Notes under the pieces: generated by a model
Told to the model about the DNA's origin: nothing
Database searches by the model: none
What the model saw: only the letters and a program-made list of their open reading frames with translations
Position numbers and translations under genes: made by a program
DNA from: Streptomyces tuirus
Lineage (GTDB): Bacteria; Actinomycetota; Actinomycetes; Streptomycetales; Streptomycetaceae
DNA length: 64,000 nucleotides
Assembly (NCBI GenBank): GCA_018195615.1
Contig: JAGTPG010000002.1
Location: forward strand, 186,001-250,000
Reading direction: 5' to 3'
Shown: one piece after another, positions 49,983 through 59,850 of the stretch
Layout: each line of letters starts with the position of its first letter
How positions within the stretch are numbered: position 1 is the first letter of the stretch

Positions 49983-51714
49983 CGGGGGCCTCCGGCGTCA
50001 TCGGAAGGGAGGTCGGTACGGGAGCCGGTGCCGAAGTCCGTACGGGAGCCGGTGCCGAAGTCCGTACGGACGCCGGTACGGAACAGGTCGCCGCGGCGGA
50101 TCGCGTACGGGCCGATGGCCAGCAGGTCGACGGGCGCGGAGCCGAAGCACTCCAGGGCGTCGCGCGGGTCGTCGACCATGGGGCGACCGGCCGTGTTGAG
50201 GCTGGTGTTGACGACCACGGGCAACCCGGTGAGCCGCTCGAACTCGCCGAGCACGCGGGCCACCAACGGCTCACGGGCCGGGTCCACGGTCTGGATGCGG
50301 GCGGTGCCGTCGACGTGGACGACGGCGGGGATGCGGTCCCGCCACGCCGGGGCGACGTCGTGCACGAACAGCATGTACGGGCTGGGCAGCGGACCGTCGA
50401 AGATCTCGGCGGCGCGGTCGGCCAGGACCATCGGTGCGACGGGCCGGAACTGCTCGCGGCCCTTGACGTCGTTGAGCCGCTCCAGATTGCCCGCGTGCCC
50501 GGGGTGCGCCAGCAGGGAGCGGTGGCCCAGCGCCCGGGGCCCGTACTCGGAGCGGCCCTGGAACCAGGCGACGATCCCGTTGTCGGCCAGGGCACGGGCC
50601 ACGGTCACGGCGATGTCCGGTGGCCGTTCGAAGGGGACGGCGGCCGTCTTCAGCCAGGCTCCGAGCTCCGCGTCGGACCAGTCCCGGCCGAGGTCGGCGC
50701 CGGTCATGGGCTCCGGCCGGTCGCCCTCGGCGGCGGACAGCAGCAGGGCCCCGCCCAGGGCGGTACCGGCGTCACCAGCGGCGGGCTGCACCCACACCTC
50801 GGAGAAAGGGCCCTCCGTGCGATACGGGAGTTCGCGACGCAGTTGAGAGCGACGCCGCCGGCGAGGGTGAGCACCCGGTCGTGGGTACGGCCGTGCAGCC
50901 AGCGCACCAGGTCGAGCAGCGTCTCCTCCAGCACGGCCTGGGCGCTGGCGGCGACATCGGCGTGGTCCTGGGTCCAGGGCTCCTCGGGCCGGCGTGACGG
51001 GCACAGTTCGTGCCAGGGAACGCCGGTGGCGTGGAAGCCGCCGTCGCCGGTGGGGTACACGTGGCGGCGCAGTTCGGCGAGCATGCGCGGGGTGCCGTGG
51101 GAGGCGAGGGCCATCACCTTGAACTCGTCGGAGGAGCGCAGGAAGCCGAGGTGTTCGGTGAGGTCCTCGTAGACCAGGCCCAGCGAGTGCGGCAGTTCCT
51201 GTGCGTGCAGCGCCTCCAGCCGGTCCCCCACGCGGCGTGCGGCCAGGTGGGAGGCGCGTTCGCCGCGGCCGTCGAGGACCAGGACGGAGGAGTTGCCCGC
51301 GTCGGGTGCGGCGAAGGCGCTGGAGGCGGCGTGGGCCATGTGGTGCGGCACGAAACGGACGATGCCGGGGTCCAGGCCGGGCAGGGCCGCCCGCAGGAAG
51401 CCCGGCGCCTCGCGGGCGTAGGTCAGCCGCAGGTGGTCCCACGGGTCGTCCAGGCCCATGTCGCGGGCGGGCCGGGCCAGCGCCGGGTCGAACGAGTAGG
51501 TGACCGCGTCGAGGTCCTGCGGGCGCAGCCCGGCGCGCCGCAGACACCAGGCGGCGGCCTTCTCGGGCAGCTCCCAGGCGGAGAACGGCAGGGGTCTCTT
51601 CCCGTGCTTGCGCCGGGAGAACCTCTCCTCCTCCGCGGCGGCGACGGTCCGTCCGTCGATCACCAGGGCGGCGGCCGGGTCGTGGAAGAGGGCGTTGATT
51701 CCGAGGATGCGCAT
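49979..51714 (-). CDS. NodU/CmcH-family carbamoyltransferase (one frameshift)
   Basis: A 578-residue O-carbamoyltransferase using carbamoyl phosphate and ATP to carbamoylate a sugar or antibiotic hydroxyl. N-terminal domain: ILGINALFHDPAAALVIDG, EEERFSRRKHGKR, PHHMAHAASSAF. C-terminal: FQGRSEYGPRALGHRSLLA and VVNTSLNTAGRPMV. A base is missing at 50811-50813, joining NSRIARR to GPFSEVWVQP. The C-terminus carries two tandem copies of an in-frame 24-base unit (TDFGTGSR). The upstream ribosome site is weak. Confidence 0.9.
50016..50081. repeat. 24-bp tandem repeat in carbamoyltransferase C-terminus
   Basis: Two exact copies of a 24-base unit (50016-50039 and 50040-50063) and a diverged third. 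In frame it encodes repeated TDFGTGSR just before the stop, outside the catalytic domain. Confidence 0.8.
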
Positions 51715-51803
51715 GGGCGTGGGGGCCTTTCGGCGGATGGGTGAGACCGGTCCCGTCGCGGGGGTTGCCCGCGGCGCGGGCCGGGGGTTGCCCGAGGGGT
51801 GGG

Positions 51804-52768
51804 TCAGCCGTCCGTTCCGTCCTCGCGGAACCAGGCGATGGTGCGCCGCAGGCCTTCCTCGGCGCGCACCTTCGGGTCCCAGCCGAGCTTGTCGCGGGCC
51901 AGCGTGATGTCGGGGCAGCGAACGGCCGGGTCGTCCACCGGGCGTTCGATGAAGCGGATCTCCGACGGGGACCCGGCGAGTTCGACGACCAGTCGTGCCA
52001 GGTCGACCATGGTGATCTCGGTCGGTTGCCGATGTTGACCGGGCCGCGCATGCCGTGGGCGGCCGCCGCGAGGACGCCGCGGACGGTGTCGTCGACGTAG
52101 CACAGCGACCGGGTCTGGCGGCCGTCGCCGGTGACGGTGAGGGGCTCGCCGGCCAGGGCCTGCCGCACGAAGGTCGGGACCGCGCGCCCGTCGTGGCCGC
52201 GCATGCGGGGGCCGTAGGTGTTGAACAGCCGGACGATGCACGTGTCGGTGCCGTGGGCCTCGGCGTGGGCGGTGGTCAGGGCCTCGCTGAAGCGTTTGGC
52301 CTCGTCGTAGACGCTGCGGGGGCCGACCGGGTTGACGTTGCCCCAGTAGCGCTCGTCCTGGGGGTTCTGCTGCGGGTCGCCGTAGACCTCGGAGGTCGAG
52401 GCGAGGACGAAGCGGGCGCCGGAGGAGTGCGCGAGTTCCAGGGCGTTGCGGGTGCCGAGGCTGCCGGTCTCCATGGTGTGCAGCGGCAGTCGCAGGTAGT
52501 CCGCCGGGGACGCCGGGGAGGCGAAGTGCAGGACGAGGTCGGGCGCTCGCTTGATCCGCAGTCCCTCGACCACGTTGGCCTGAACGAGCGTGAAGCCGGG
52601 CTGTTCGAGCAGCGGGGATATGTTCTCGGGCCGGCCCGTGCTGAAGTCGTCCACGCAGGTGACGGCCGCGCCCGCGTCCAGCAGGGCGGCGCACAGATGG
52701 GAGCCGACGAACCCGGCGCCACCGGTGACGACGGCGTGCTTCCAGCTCCGTGAGAGGGCGTTGGTCAT
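51804..52768 (-). CDS. NAD-dependent sugar epimerase/decarboxylase (one frameshift)
   Basis: A 321-residue extended SDR enzyme: VTGGAGFVGSHLCAALL (NAD binding), ASTSEVYGDP (catalytic Ser/Thr), SVYDEAKRFSEAL (catalytic YxxxK), RMRGHDGRAVPTFV. Closest in wording to UDP-glucuronate decarboxylase and dTDP-glucose dehydratase-type enzymes, so it makes a modified nucleotide sugar for the operon. ATG 52768 follows GGAGAGACC and heads the six-gene operon. A base is missing at 52024-52025 (IGNPTEITMVDL). Confidence 0.88.
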
Positions 52769-52964
52769 CTCGGTCTCTCCTCCGTCAGCGGCGTCACGGA
52801 TCAGCGTCCGCCGACGGCGGGGAGGAGGCACGGTCGCGTACGGCAAACCGGTGAGTCACGGAGGGTGAGAGGCTGTTCGCGCAGGTGAACGGCGTGCGAG
52901 GCCGCGACGGGCCAGCAGGCCGTGGGCGCCTCGGGCCCGCGAGGCCGGTCCCGCCGGGGACGCG

Positions 52965-53492
52965 TCAGGCGATCAGAGTGCGGCCGGGGTTCAGGCGGTC
53001 GAGGAGCTGGGTGTGGTGGAGTTCCGCGACGGGGGCCAGCAGGTCCGGGTGGCGCAGCAGTGCCGCGGCGCGTCGGTCGCTGTCGTCGGGGGCCACGAGC
53101 CGGCGGAACTCGGCGGGTGTGCCGGTGCTGTGGCTGCCTTGGGCGAGCGCTGCCACCGCGAGCGCGGCCAGTTCGGGGTCGGTGAGCAGACTGGCCGCCC
53201 AGCTCGCCACGACCTCGTCCACCCAGGTGCGCCAGGCGTGCGCGTCCGCGTCGTCACCCAGGGCCCCGTCCGCGCCGGTGACCCAGTCGAGCCGCGCGGA
53301 GCCGCCGGGGCCGGCCATGCCGAGCAGGGCGGCGTCCATCTCCGTCGGGTACCTGAGCCACGCGGCGACCGTCACGGCCTGCCGGGCCTGCACCTCGCAC
53401 AGGGCGGAGGCCAGCGCGCCACCGGAGGCGGGGAAGGAGCGGGTCAGCCACTGGGCGGTCGCCGCGATGACGGGGGAGAGATCTGCTTGCAC
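52965..53492 (-). CDS. Hypothetical protein
   Basis: A 175-residue, Ala/Leu-rich helical soluble protein (VIAATAQWLTRSFP; TWVDEVVASWAASLL; DPELAALAVAALAQG). No family recognised, no signal peptide. GTG 53492 is the most likely start, though the ribosome site is weak. It lies 197 bases upstream of the sugar operon, in the same direction. Confidence 0.6.
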   Translation of the reverse strand: MQADLSPVIAATAQWLTRSFPASGGALASALCEVQARQAVTVAAWLRYPTEMDAALLGMAGPGGSARLDWVTGADGALGDDADAHAWRTWVDEVVASWAASLLTDPELAALAVAALAQGSHSTGTPAEFRRLVAPDDSDRRAAALLRHPDLLAPVAELHHTQLLDRLNPGRTLIA

Positions 53493-53591
53493 TGCCGGGC
53501 CGTCCGGAAGGGGTGGGGAAGTGGGGGACCTGGTCGTAGACGGTAACCGCCGCCGCGCGAGCCGGGACGTGATCGGGGCCTCGTCCTGGAC

Positions 53592-53790
53592 GTGGTCTCG
53601 GCCACATCGGGCGGAGCGCGTGCGGAGGGATACCGGTCCCGCCCACTGGCCGGCCTGTGCTGGTTCACGGCTCTCGGCTTCGGCGCCCGCATGCTCGGCC
53701 GTTTCCTCGCGAGGCCGGCCGCCTGGCGCGTCCTGGACCGTCAGGTCGCCGCCACCATGATCGTGCTCGGCGCCCTGCTCATCACCGGAA
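53592..53790 (+). pseudogene. Remnant of a LysE-type exporter
   Basis: The frame encodes LAGLCWFTALGFGARMLGRF then WRVLDRQVAATMIVLGALLI, which matches the last two helices of LysE/ArgO amino-acid exporters. Nothing before it supplies the first four helices, so this is a 5'-truncated fragment. The frame runs on to 53873 with no further similarity. Confidence 0.55.
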
Positions 53791-53922
53791 CCGGCCCCGT
53801 TTCGCCGAGGACCGGTGCCGTTTCGCCGAAGAGGGGCCGGGCACCCGGCCCGCGTGCTCTTCCACGGACCTGAGACGTCCGGCGATTCCCTGGCCCGGCG
53901 CGGACGAACCCCCCGGTCACCG

Positions 53923-54555
53923 GTGCGCGCGCTGCGCTTCGACGGCTGGATCGCGGGGCTCGGAACGGCGTCCGGCGCCCGGGTGGTACTCGGACACTGG
54001 GCGGCTTCGCCCTTCGGACCGTTCAGCGACGTGATGTTCGAAGACGCCGACGGGCACCGCCTGCTGCTGGCGCCCTCGCGGGAGACGGCGGACTTCGTGG
54101 CGGGCACGTACGTCTTCGACGAGATCCGGGTCGTACCGGTCCGGGTACGGGTCGCCGACCACCGGCACTGGGCTGTCGCCGCGGCGCCGCTCGACCTGCG
54201 CTTCGGCACGAGCCGAAGGCATCCGGCGGGAGTCGCGCTACGGGCCGTGCCGGGCCCGATCGCCACCCGTCCGGGCTGGATCGAGCTGTGGGACCGGCCG
54301 GCCCGGCTGCTGCTGGGCGCCCGCACCCACGGCAGTGCCCGGGCCGGCCGGCACCAGTGGTACGGCGTCCGGGATCTGCACCCGGTCACCTGGGCCGAGG
54401 TCACCTACGAGGGCGTCGGTCTCGGCGCCCTGGCCCGCGTCGAGCCTCCCGTCCGGTTCGGGCGCGGTTCGACACCTCGCGGTCCCTGCGTCGTGCGCGT
54501 CACCACGAGCGTGGCCGTGGACCGGAGCCGGAGCAGGACAGGAGCAGTGCCATGA
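53923..54555 (+). CDS. Hypothetical conserved-type protein
   Basis: A 210-residue beta-rich soluble protein: RALRFDGWIAGLGTASGARV, FSDVMFEDADGHRLLLAP, FVAGTYVFDEIRVVPV and ATRPGWIELWDRPARLLLG. No family named. GTG 53923 is chosen because coding bias begins there; upstream overlaps the LysE remnant. Its stop overlaps the next ATG (ATGA), so the pair is translationally coupled. Confidence 0.65.
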   Translation: MRALRFDGWIAGLGTASGARVVLGHWAASPFGPFSDVMFEDADGHRLLLAPSRETADFVAGTYVFDEIRVVPVRVRVADHRHWAVAAAPLDLRFGTSRRHPAGVALRAVPGPIATRPGWIELWDRPARLLLGARTHGSARAGRHQWYGVRDLHPVTWAEVTYEGVGLGALARVEPPVRFGRGSTPRGPCVVRVTTSVAVDRSRSRTGAVP

Positions 54556-55085
54556 CGGAACACCGGGCGGACGCGCCGGGCGCCGAGCGTGCCCGGGGCA
54601 CCGACATGTCCCTGCTGGGGATCTATCTCAACGACCATCTCGCCGGCGCCACCGCCGGGACCGCGCGGGCGCGCTCTCTGCTGCGCTCGTGCCGGGGTAC
54701 GGCGCTCGGTGACGCGCTGGCCCCGGTCGCCGCCGAGATCACCGAGGACCGGGCGAGCCTGCTCGACATCATGCGGCGGCTCGACGTCCCGGTGCGGCGC
54801 TACAAGGTGTACGCGGGCCGGGCGGCCGAGCAGGTGGGGCGGCTGAAGAGCAACGGCAGCCTGGTACGGCGGTCCCCGCTGAGCACACTGTGGGAGCTGG
54901 AGGCGCTGATGCTGGGTGTGGAGGGCAAGACGGCGGGCTGGCAGACGCTCCTCGAACTGGCCCCGGCGGTCGGACGCCTCGACGCTCGGGACCTCGACGA
55001 CCTCGTCGAACGGGCCCGTCGGCAGCACGCCACGCTGGCGCGACTGCGCCGCGAGCAGGTCGGGGTCGCCTTCCGCGAGACCTGA
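54552..55085 (+). CDS. Hypothetical helical protein
   Basis: A 177-residue, almost entirely helical protein (MSLLGIYLNDHLAGATAG; CRGTALGDALAPVAAEI; LWELEALMLGVEGKTAGWQ; RARRQHATLARLRREQ), shaped like a four-helix bundle of the ferritin/DUF2383 kind but lacking a clear metal-ligand set. ATG 54552 has AGGAGC. Coupled to the gene before it. Confidence 0.7.
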   Translation: MTEHRADAPGAERARGTDMSLLGIYLNDHLAGATAGTARARSLLRSCRGTALGDALAPVAAEITEDRASLLDIMRRLDVPVRRYKVYAGRAAEQVGRLKSNGSLVRRSPLSTLWELEALMLGVEGKTAGWQTLLELAPAVGRLDARDLDDLVERARRQHATLARLRREQVGVAFRET

Positions 55086-55112
55086 CACGTGGGCCCCGCC
55101 GGCCGCCCTGAC

Positions 55113-55436
55113 CTACCAGAACCTGCTGCTGAGGGCGGGCTGATGGTCCAGTTGCACGGCGTCCCGCAGCCGCAGCGCGACGCTGATGGTGGCGCGCAGG
55201 GCGGAGGGACGTACGGTCTGGGCGGTCTCGGTCGCCAGGACCAGCAGGCAGGCCGCGGCCTGCTCGACGACCGGGACGGGGAGGATGAAGTCGTTGTCGG
55301 CGGCGGCGCGGAACGCCTTCAGGGGGATCGCGGCCCCGTCGATGGCCCGCTGCGCGGCCTGCTCCAGGTGCTGCGCGGCCTGTTCGCACACGGGGGCGGG
55401 CAGGGCGATGGTGCGCTGGAACGATGAACTCGTCAT
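55113..55436 (-). CDS. Small hypothetical protein
   Basis: A 107-residue helical soluble protein (VCEQAAQHLEQAAQRAIDG; ACLLVLATETAQTVRPSALR). GAGGGGGAGC lies upstream of ATG 55436. It converges with the preceding gene, with 27 bases between stops. No family recognised. Confidence 0.6.
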   Translation of the reverse strand: MTSSSFQRTIALPAPVCEQAAQHLEQAAQRAIDGAAIPLKAFRAAADNDFILPVPVVEQAAACLLVLATETAQTVRPSALRATISVALRLRDAVQLDHQPALSSRFW

Positions 55437-55615
55437 ACCCCGACAGCTCCCCCTCCGACGGCCGGTTCTGTCGGCCGACGGAGGGATTTCACCGTCCCGC
55501 GTGACCTGCGCGTGGCGAATGTCCAGGGAACGGATCGTCCGTCAGGCCCCGGCGCCATCGGGGCGCGGTCGTACGCTGAGGGTTCATCGAACGCGCGGCT
55601 GAAAGGGAGCCCTGC

Positions 55616-56470
55616 ATGACCGGCCGTGCGGATGTCGTGGTCCGGCTCACCGGACGGGCGGTCAGGAGAGAGAGGCGCCTGTCGGCGTCTCTCACCGAGG
55701 TCACCCTCGACGACGAGCGGGTCGTCATCGTCAAGCGCTCCGACGATCCGGGGGCGACACGAGCCGAGGCGGCCGGGCTGCGCTGGCTGGCCGGAGCCCG
55801 CTCGGTGCGCGTACCGGCTGTACACGGCCACGACGACACCTGGCTGGTCGTCGACCGGGTTGCGGAAGGGCGGCCGAGCAGCGAGGCGGCGGTCGCCTTC
55901 GGCCGTGATCTGGCCGCTCTGCACAGCGCCGGGGCGCCGGCGTTCGGGGCGCCGCCGCCGGACGGGCCGGTGGACGCGTACATCGGGCTCGCCCCGATGC
56001 GCAACGAGTCCGGTACCGACTGGCCACGCTGGTACGCCGAGCATCGCGTGCTGCCGTATCTGCGGCGCGCGGTCGACCAGGGCACCGTCCGCTCCGGCGA
56101 GGCTGCCGTCGTGGAACGTCTGTGCGAGCGCCTGCCGGGGCTGGCGGGGCCCGCCGAGCCGCCCGCGCGGCTGCACGGCGACCGGTGGAGCGGCAATGTG
56201 CTGTGGGCAGCCGACGGGCACGTCACGCTGATCGACCCGGCGGCGCACGGCGGGCACCGCGAGACCGACCTGGCGATGCTGCGGCTCTTCGGCTGCCCGC
56301 GTCTGGAGCGGGTGCTGGACGGCTACCAGGAACAGGCTCCGCTCGCCGACGGCTGGGCGGACCGCGTCGGCGTGCACCAGCTGTTCCCGCTGCTGGTGCA
56401 CGCCGTGTTGTTCGGCCGGAGCTACGCGGAGCAGGCCCTCGCGGTCGCCCGTACGGCCCTGGCGAGGTGA
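55616..56470 (+). CDS. Fructosamine kinase family protein
   Basis: A 284-residue kinase of the aminoglycoside-phosphotransferase fold. It would phosphorylate ketoamines (glycated amines) for repair. Seen: VVIVKRSDDPGATRAEAAGL (ATP-site Lys), catalytic loop RLHGDRWSGNVLW, metal-binding LIDPAAHGGHRETDLAMLRL, GYQEQAPL. ATG 55616 has AAGGGAG. Intact frame and normal length. It converges with the catalase gene, with 4 bases between stops. Confidence 0.9.
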   Translation: MTGRADVVVRLTGRAVRRERRLSASLTEVTLDDERVVIVKRSDDPGATRAEAAGLRWLAGARSVRVPAVHGHDDTWLVVDRVAEGRPSSEAAVAFGRDLAALHSAGAPAFGAPPPDGPVDAYIGLAPMRNESGTDWPRWYAEHRVLPYLRRAVDQGTVRSGEAAVVERLCERLPGLAGPAEPPARLHGDRWSGNVLWAADGHVTLIDPAAHGGHRETDLAMLRLFGCPRLERVLDGYQEQAPLADGWADRVGVHQLFPLLVHAVLFGRSYAEQALAVARTALAR

Positions 56471-56474
56471 CGGG

Positions 56475-58131
56475 TCAGCGCGTCACCACGTGCCGTTCGT
56501 CGGGGACGCAGTGGGTCATGGTGAGTCCCTCGACGTCGCGTGGCTCGTTCTTGCCGAGGTTCGCCAGGCGTTCGCGGTCCTCGTCCGTGAGGTCCTGGCT
56601 CGCCAGTGGCTCCAGGCCCGCCACGTCGTCGGGGCCGATCCCCAGTCCCTCACCGACCCTCAGACCGAGGTCGTTCTCGGCGAGCAGGAAGTGCCAGACC
56701 ATGCGCTCCTGGATCGGCCGGTCGCACTGGGACAGTTGACCGATGAGGTTCTTCACCAGGTCGTCGCGCTCCCAGTCCTCCAGCAGCAGGTAGCGCTGCC
56801 CGGCCTGGAGGTAGTCGTTGGTGCGGGGGATGCGCTTGCGGGTGAGCCGGCCCCGGATCTCGGGTCCCTGCTCGTCATGGGTCGGGTAACGGCCCTCGCG
56901 CAGGCCGCCGGTGATCGACGGCTCGTAGTTGACCTGTGGGTTCTCTCCTCCGCCGTCTACGTAGTACGCCATCTGGCCGTCACGCTGGTTGGTGCGCACG
57001 TCCGCGTTCTTCGCCTGGTTGACGGGGAGCTGGAGGTAGTTCGGGCCCACCCGGTAGCGCTGGGTGTCGCTGTAGGAGAAGGTCCGGCCGACGAGCATCT
57101 TGTCGTCGGAGAAGTCCAGGCCGTCGACGAGGACGCCGGTGCCGAAGGAGATCTGCTCGTTCTCGGCGAAGAAGTCCCGGGGCATCCGGTCGAGCACCAT
57201 CCGGCCCACCGGCTTCGGCGGGAAGTCCTGTTCGGGCCAGGTCTTGGTGTCGTCCAGCGGGTCGAAGTCGAGCTCCGGGTGGTCGTGGTCGTCCATCAAC
57301 TGGACGAGCAGTTCCCACTCCGGGTGGTCACCGCGGGCGACCGCCTCGTAGAGGTCCTTGGTGGCGTGCCCGAGGGTGTCGGCCTGGACGTTGGCCGCGT
57401 CCTCCTCGGTCATGCTGCGCACGCCCTGCTTGGGCATCCAGTGGTACTTGACGAGCTTGGTGTCACCGTCGGCGTTCACCCACTTGTAGGTGTTGACGCC
57501 GAAGCCCTGCATATGGCGGTAGTCGGCGGGGATACCGCGGGGGCTGAACAGGTTGACCAGCATGTGCATGGCCTCGGGCGTCTGCGACATGAAGTCGAAG
57601 ATGCGGCCCGGCTGCTGCTCGAAGGTCACCGGGTCGGGCTTGAGGGCGTGGATGACGTCCGGGAACTTGATGGCGTCGCGGATGAAGAAGACGCCGAGGT
57701 TGTTGCCGACCAGGTCCCAGTTGCCGTCCTCCGTGTAGAACTTCACGGCGAACCCACGCGGGTCACGGGCGGCTTCGGAGGAGTCGCGTCCGCCGATGAC
57801 GGTGGAGAAGCGGAGGGCCACGTCCGTGCGTTTGCCGCGCTCCTGGAACAGTTTGGCCCGGGTGTAGCGGCTGATCGGCTCGTCTCCCCAGGTGCCGTAC
57901 GCCTCGAAGTGGCCGTAGGCGGTGACGCCGCGGGCGTGCACGACGCGCTCGGGACGCGTTCCCGGTCGAAGTGGCTGATCTTCTCGAGGAACTGGTAGTT
58001 CTCCAGCGTGGCGGGCCTCGGGCGCCGACGGTGCGCTGGTTCTGATTGTCGTAGACCGGATGGCCCTGGCGGTTGGTGAGGACCTCGCGGTCGTCGCCCG
58101 GAGCGGGACCGGTGCCGGATACGTCCGTCAT
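56475..58131 (-). CDS. katA: Haem catalase (frameshifted)
   Basis: A 552-residue monofunctional haem catalase decomposing hydrogen peroxide. N-terminal arm with [12 protein letters not shown] and [17 protein letters not shown]; catalytic His in [11 protein letters not shown], Asn in [12 protein letters not shown], and the haem-ligand Tyr region [23 protein letters not shown] 58131 follows AAGGAGCCC. Two single-base losses, near 58012 and in the G run 57951-57953, break the N-terminal 60 residues; without correction the gene seems to start at 57941 and lacks the arm. Confidence 0.92.
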
Positions 58132-58309
58132 ATGTGTGGGCTCCTTCGGCTCGGGCCGGCGGCCGACCGGGTCGGCGCCGCGAGCAGCCGCCCGGCCGGT
58201 CGTGGCGGACGGCCCGGGTACCCGGCGGTGCGGGCCCGTCACATGCCAGGGGGTGGTGCGGTCGAAGGGCAGGGTGGATCCGTACGTGAAGAAGACGGAA
58301 GGGGCAGGG

Positions 58310-58977
58310 ATGCGGTCGGACCGGCAGGACGAGACGCCCGACTGCGCGGAGCTCGCCGCGCGGCTGCGGCATGTCTACTGGATCGGGGGCGGGAGCGGCG
58401 CGGGCAAGTCGACGGTCGCCCGGAGGCTCGCCGATCGGCACGGGTTGCGGGTGTACTCGACCGACGACGTGATGCCTGAGCACGCTCGACGGGTCACGGT
58501 GGAGCAAGCCCCGTTGCTGCGCGAGTTCCTGGCCATGGACATGGACGAACGGTGGGTGACCCGGTCTCCCGAGACCATGTTCGAGACGTTCCACTGGTTC
58601 CGCGGCGAGGCCTTCGGCCTGATCGTCGAGGACCTGCTGGGCATGGAGACAGAGCCCTGTGTCGTCGTCGAGGGCTTCCGGCTGCTCCCCCGCCTGGTGA
58701 AGCCTCTGCTCACCGCCCCGGGCACGCTGTCTGGCTCCTGCCGACGCCGGATTTCCGCCAGGTCGCGTTCAGGAGCCGGGCCACGGCAGGCGGCGGGTTC
58801 ACGGAGAGGACCAGCGACCCGGAGAGGGCGAACCGCAACCTCGCCGCGCGTGATCACATGTTCACGACACTCCTCCGCGAGGAAACCGCACGTCTGCGAC
58901 TGCCCACCGTCGAAGTCGACGTCACACTGACGGAGGACGGACTGGTCGAGCAGGTGACCGACGTCCTCCGGCTCTGA
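58310..58977 (+). CDS. P-loop NTPase/kinase-like protein (one frameshift)
   Basis: A 222-residue cytoplasmic protein with a Walker A loop WIGGGSGAGKSTVARRLA, STDDVMPEHARR (lid-like Asp), FEGEAF-like helix and hydrophobic strand PCVVVEGFRLLP. Resembles small-molecule kinases of the AAA/adenylate-kinase-like group; substrate unknown. ATG 58310 has GAAGGGG. A G is missing at about 58725 (PGTAVWLLPTPD). Divergent from the catalase gene, across a 178-base shared promoter region. Confidence 0.75.
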
Positions 58978-59069
58978 TCCCGTACAACCTCTGCCCGGCG
59001 CGACGAGTCTTCCTCATCGAAGGGAACGATCCGCCCTTCCCGTCCCGACTCGTTCCAACGGGGGAACAC

Positions 59070-59519
59070 ATGAGCTTGGACCGCACACGCCTCCGCCGCG
59101 GCACCGCCGCAGGCCTCACCGTCCTGATGGCGGCCGCCCTCGGCGCCGCCGGCGCCGGGGCCTCGAGCGCGGGCACCGCCGCACCGCAGAAACAGCAGAT
59201 CGCCTCGTCCGTCCTGGGAACCGACTACAAGATCACTCTCACCGCCCTGCGTTCGACGGAGGACGAGTACGCCGCCTCCGTGCGCCTGCAGGTGTACACG
59301 CAGTCGGGTGGCGCCTGGAAGGAGTCGGACCGCGTGACCGTGGGCGACGTGGACGGCTGGTTCTGGTATCCGCTCACCGGCAAGGGCGCCGTCTGCGAGT
59401 TCTCGACCGCGAGCACCGAGCCCGCGCCGCTGACCGTGAGCCTGCTGCTCACGCCGTCCCTCGGCTGCTCCGAGCCGGCCGAGTACCTGGTGAAGGAGGG
59501 CAGGGTCTACGCCGGCTGA
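59070..59519 (+). CDS. Small secreted protein
   Basis: A 149-residue protein with a clear Sec signal (RRGTAAGLTVLMAAALGAAG, cleavage near AGASSAG). The mature part of about 110 residues looks beta-rich with a likely disulphide between the cysteines of KGAVCEF and PSLGCSE. Function unknown. ATG 59070 has GGGGGAA upstream. Confidence 0.75.
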   Translation: MSLDRTRLRRGTAAGLTVLMAAALGAAGAGASSAGTAAPQKQQIASSVLGTDYKITLTALRSTEDEYAASVRLQVYTQSGGAWKESDRVTVGDVDGWFWYPLTGKGAVCEFSTASTEPAPLTVSLLLTPSLGCSEPAEYLVKEGRVYAG

Positions 59520-59563
59520 GCCTGCCGACCTGCCCGACCGGACAGGAAACCGGACAGGAAATA

Positions 59564-59595
59564 GGCCCGGACACCGCCGCAGCGGCGTCCGGGCC
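59564..59595. terminator. Convergent hairpin terminator
   Basis: GGCCCGGAC pairs with GTCCGGGCC around an inner CCGCCGC/GCGG stem, between two convergent genes. Confidence 0.75.
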
Positions 59596-59613
59596 GTGCG
59601 GACCCGGTAGGCC

Positions 59614-59850
59614 TCAGCCCTCCGCGAGACGGGCGCGCAGGAGCCCCTTGCCCAGTTCGGCACCCTTGCGGCTGTCCGCCTGGGCCTTGCGGAACAGGTC
59701 CGCGACCTCGGTGTCCTTGGCGCGTTCCGCGTCCTGGATGTAGCTCTCCAAGCGCAGGGCGTTGTTCAGGCACGCCTCGACGTACCAGATCAGGTTGTAG
59801 TCCTTGTCCTGCGTACCGGTCACACCGCCGGTCTCCGTCTGGCTGCTCAT
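59614..59850 (-). CDS. Small helical conserved-type protein
   Basis: A 78-residue protein: DKDYNLIWYVEACLNNALRL, SYIQDAERAKDTEVADLF and a Lys/Arg-rich C-terminal helix. It has the amphipathic pattern of a small helical bundle, and no family name is known to me. ATG 59850 follows AAGGAGG, a near-ideal site. Divergent from the conservon. Confidence 0.75.
   Translation of the reverse strand: MSSQTETGGVTGTQDKDYNLIWYVEACLNNALRLESYIQDAERAKDTEVADLFRKAQADSRKGAELGKGLLRARLAEG

Noticed and set aside
56475..57941. Catalase starting at an internal GTG (57941)
   Set aside because: It would lack the conserved N-terminal arm. The missing part is present upstream in other frames, behind a good ribosome-binding site at 58131.
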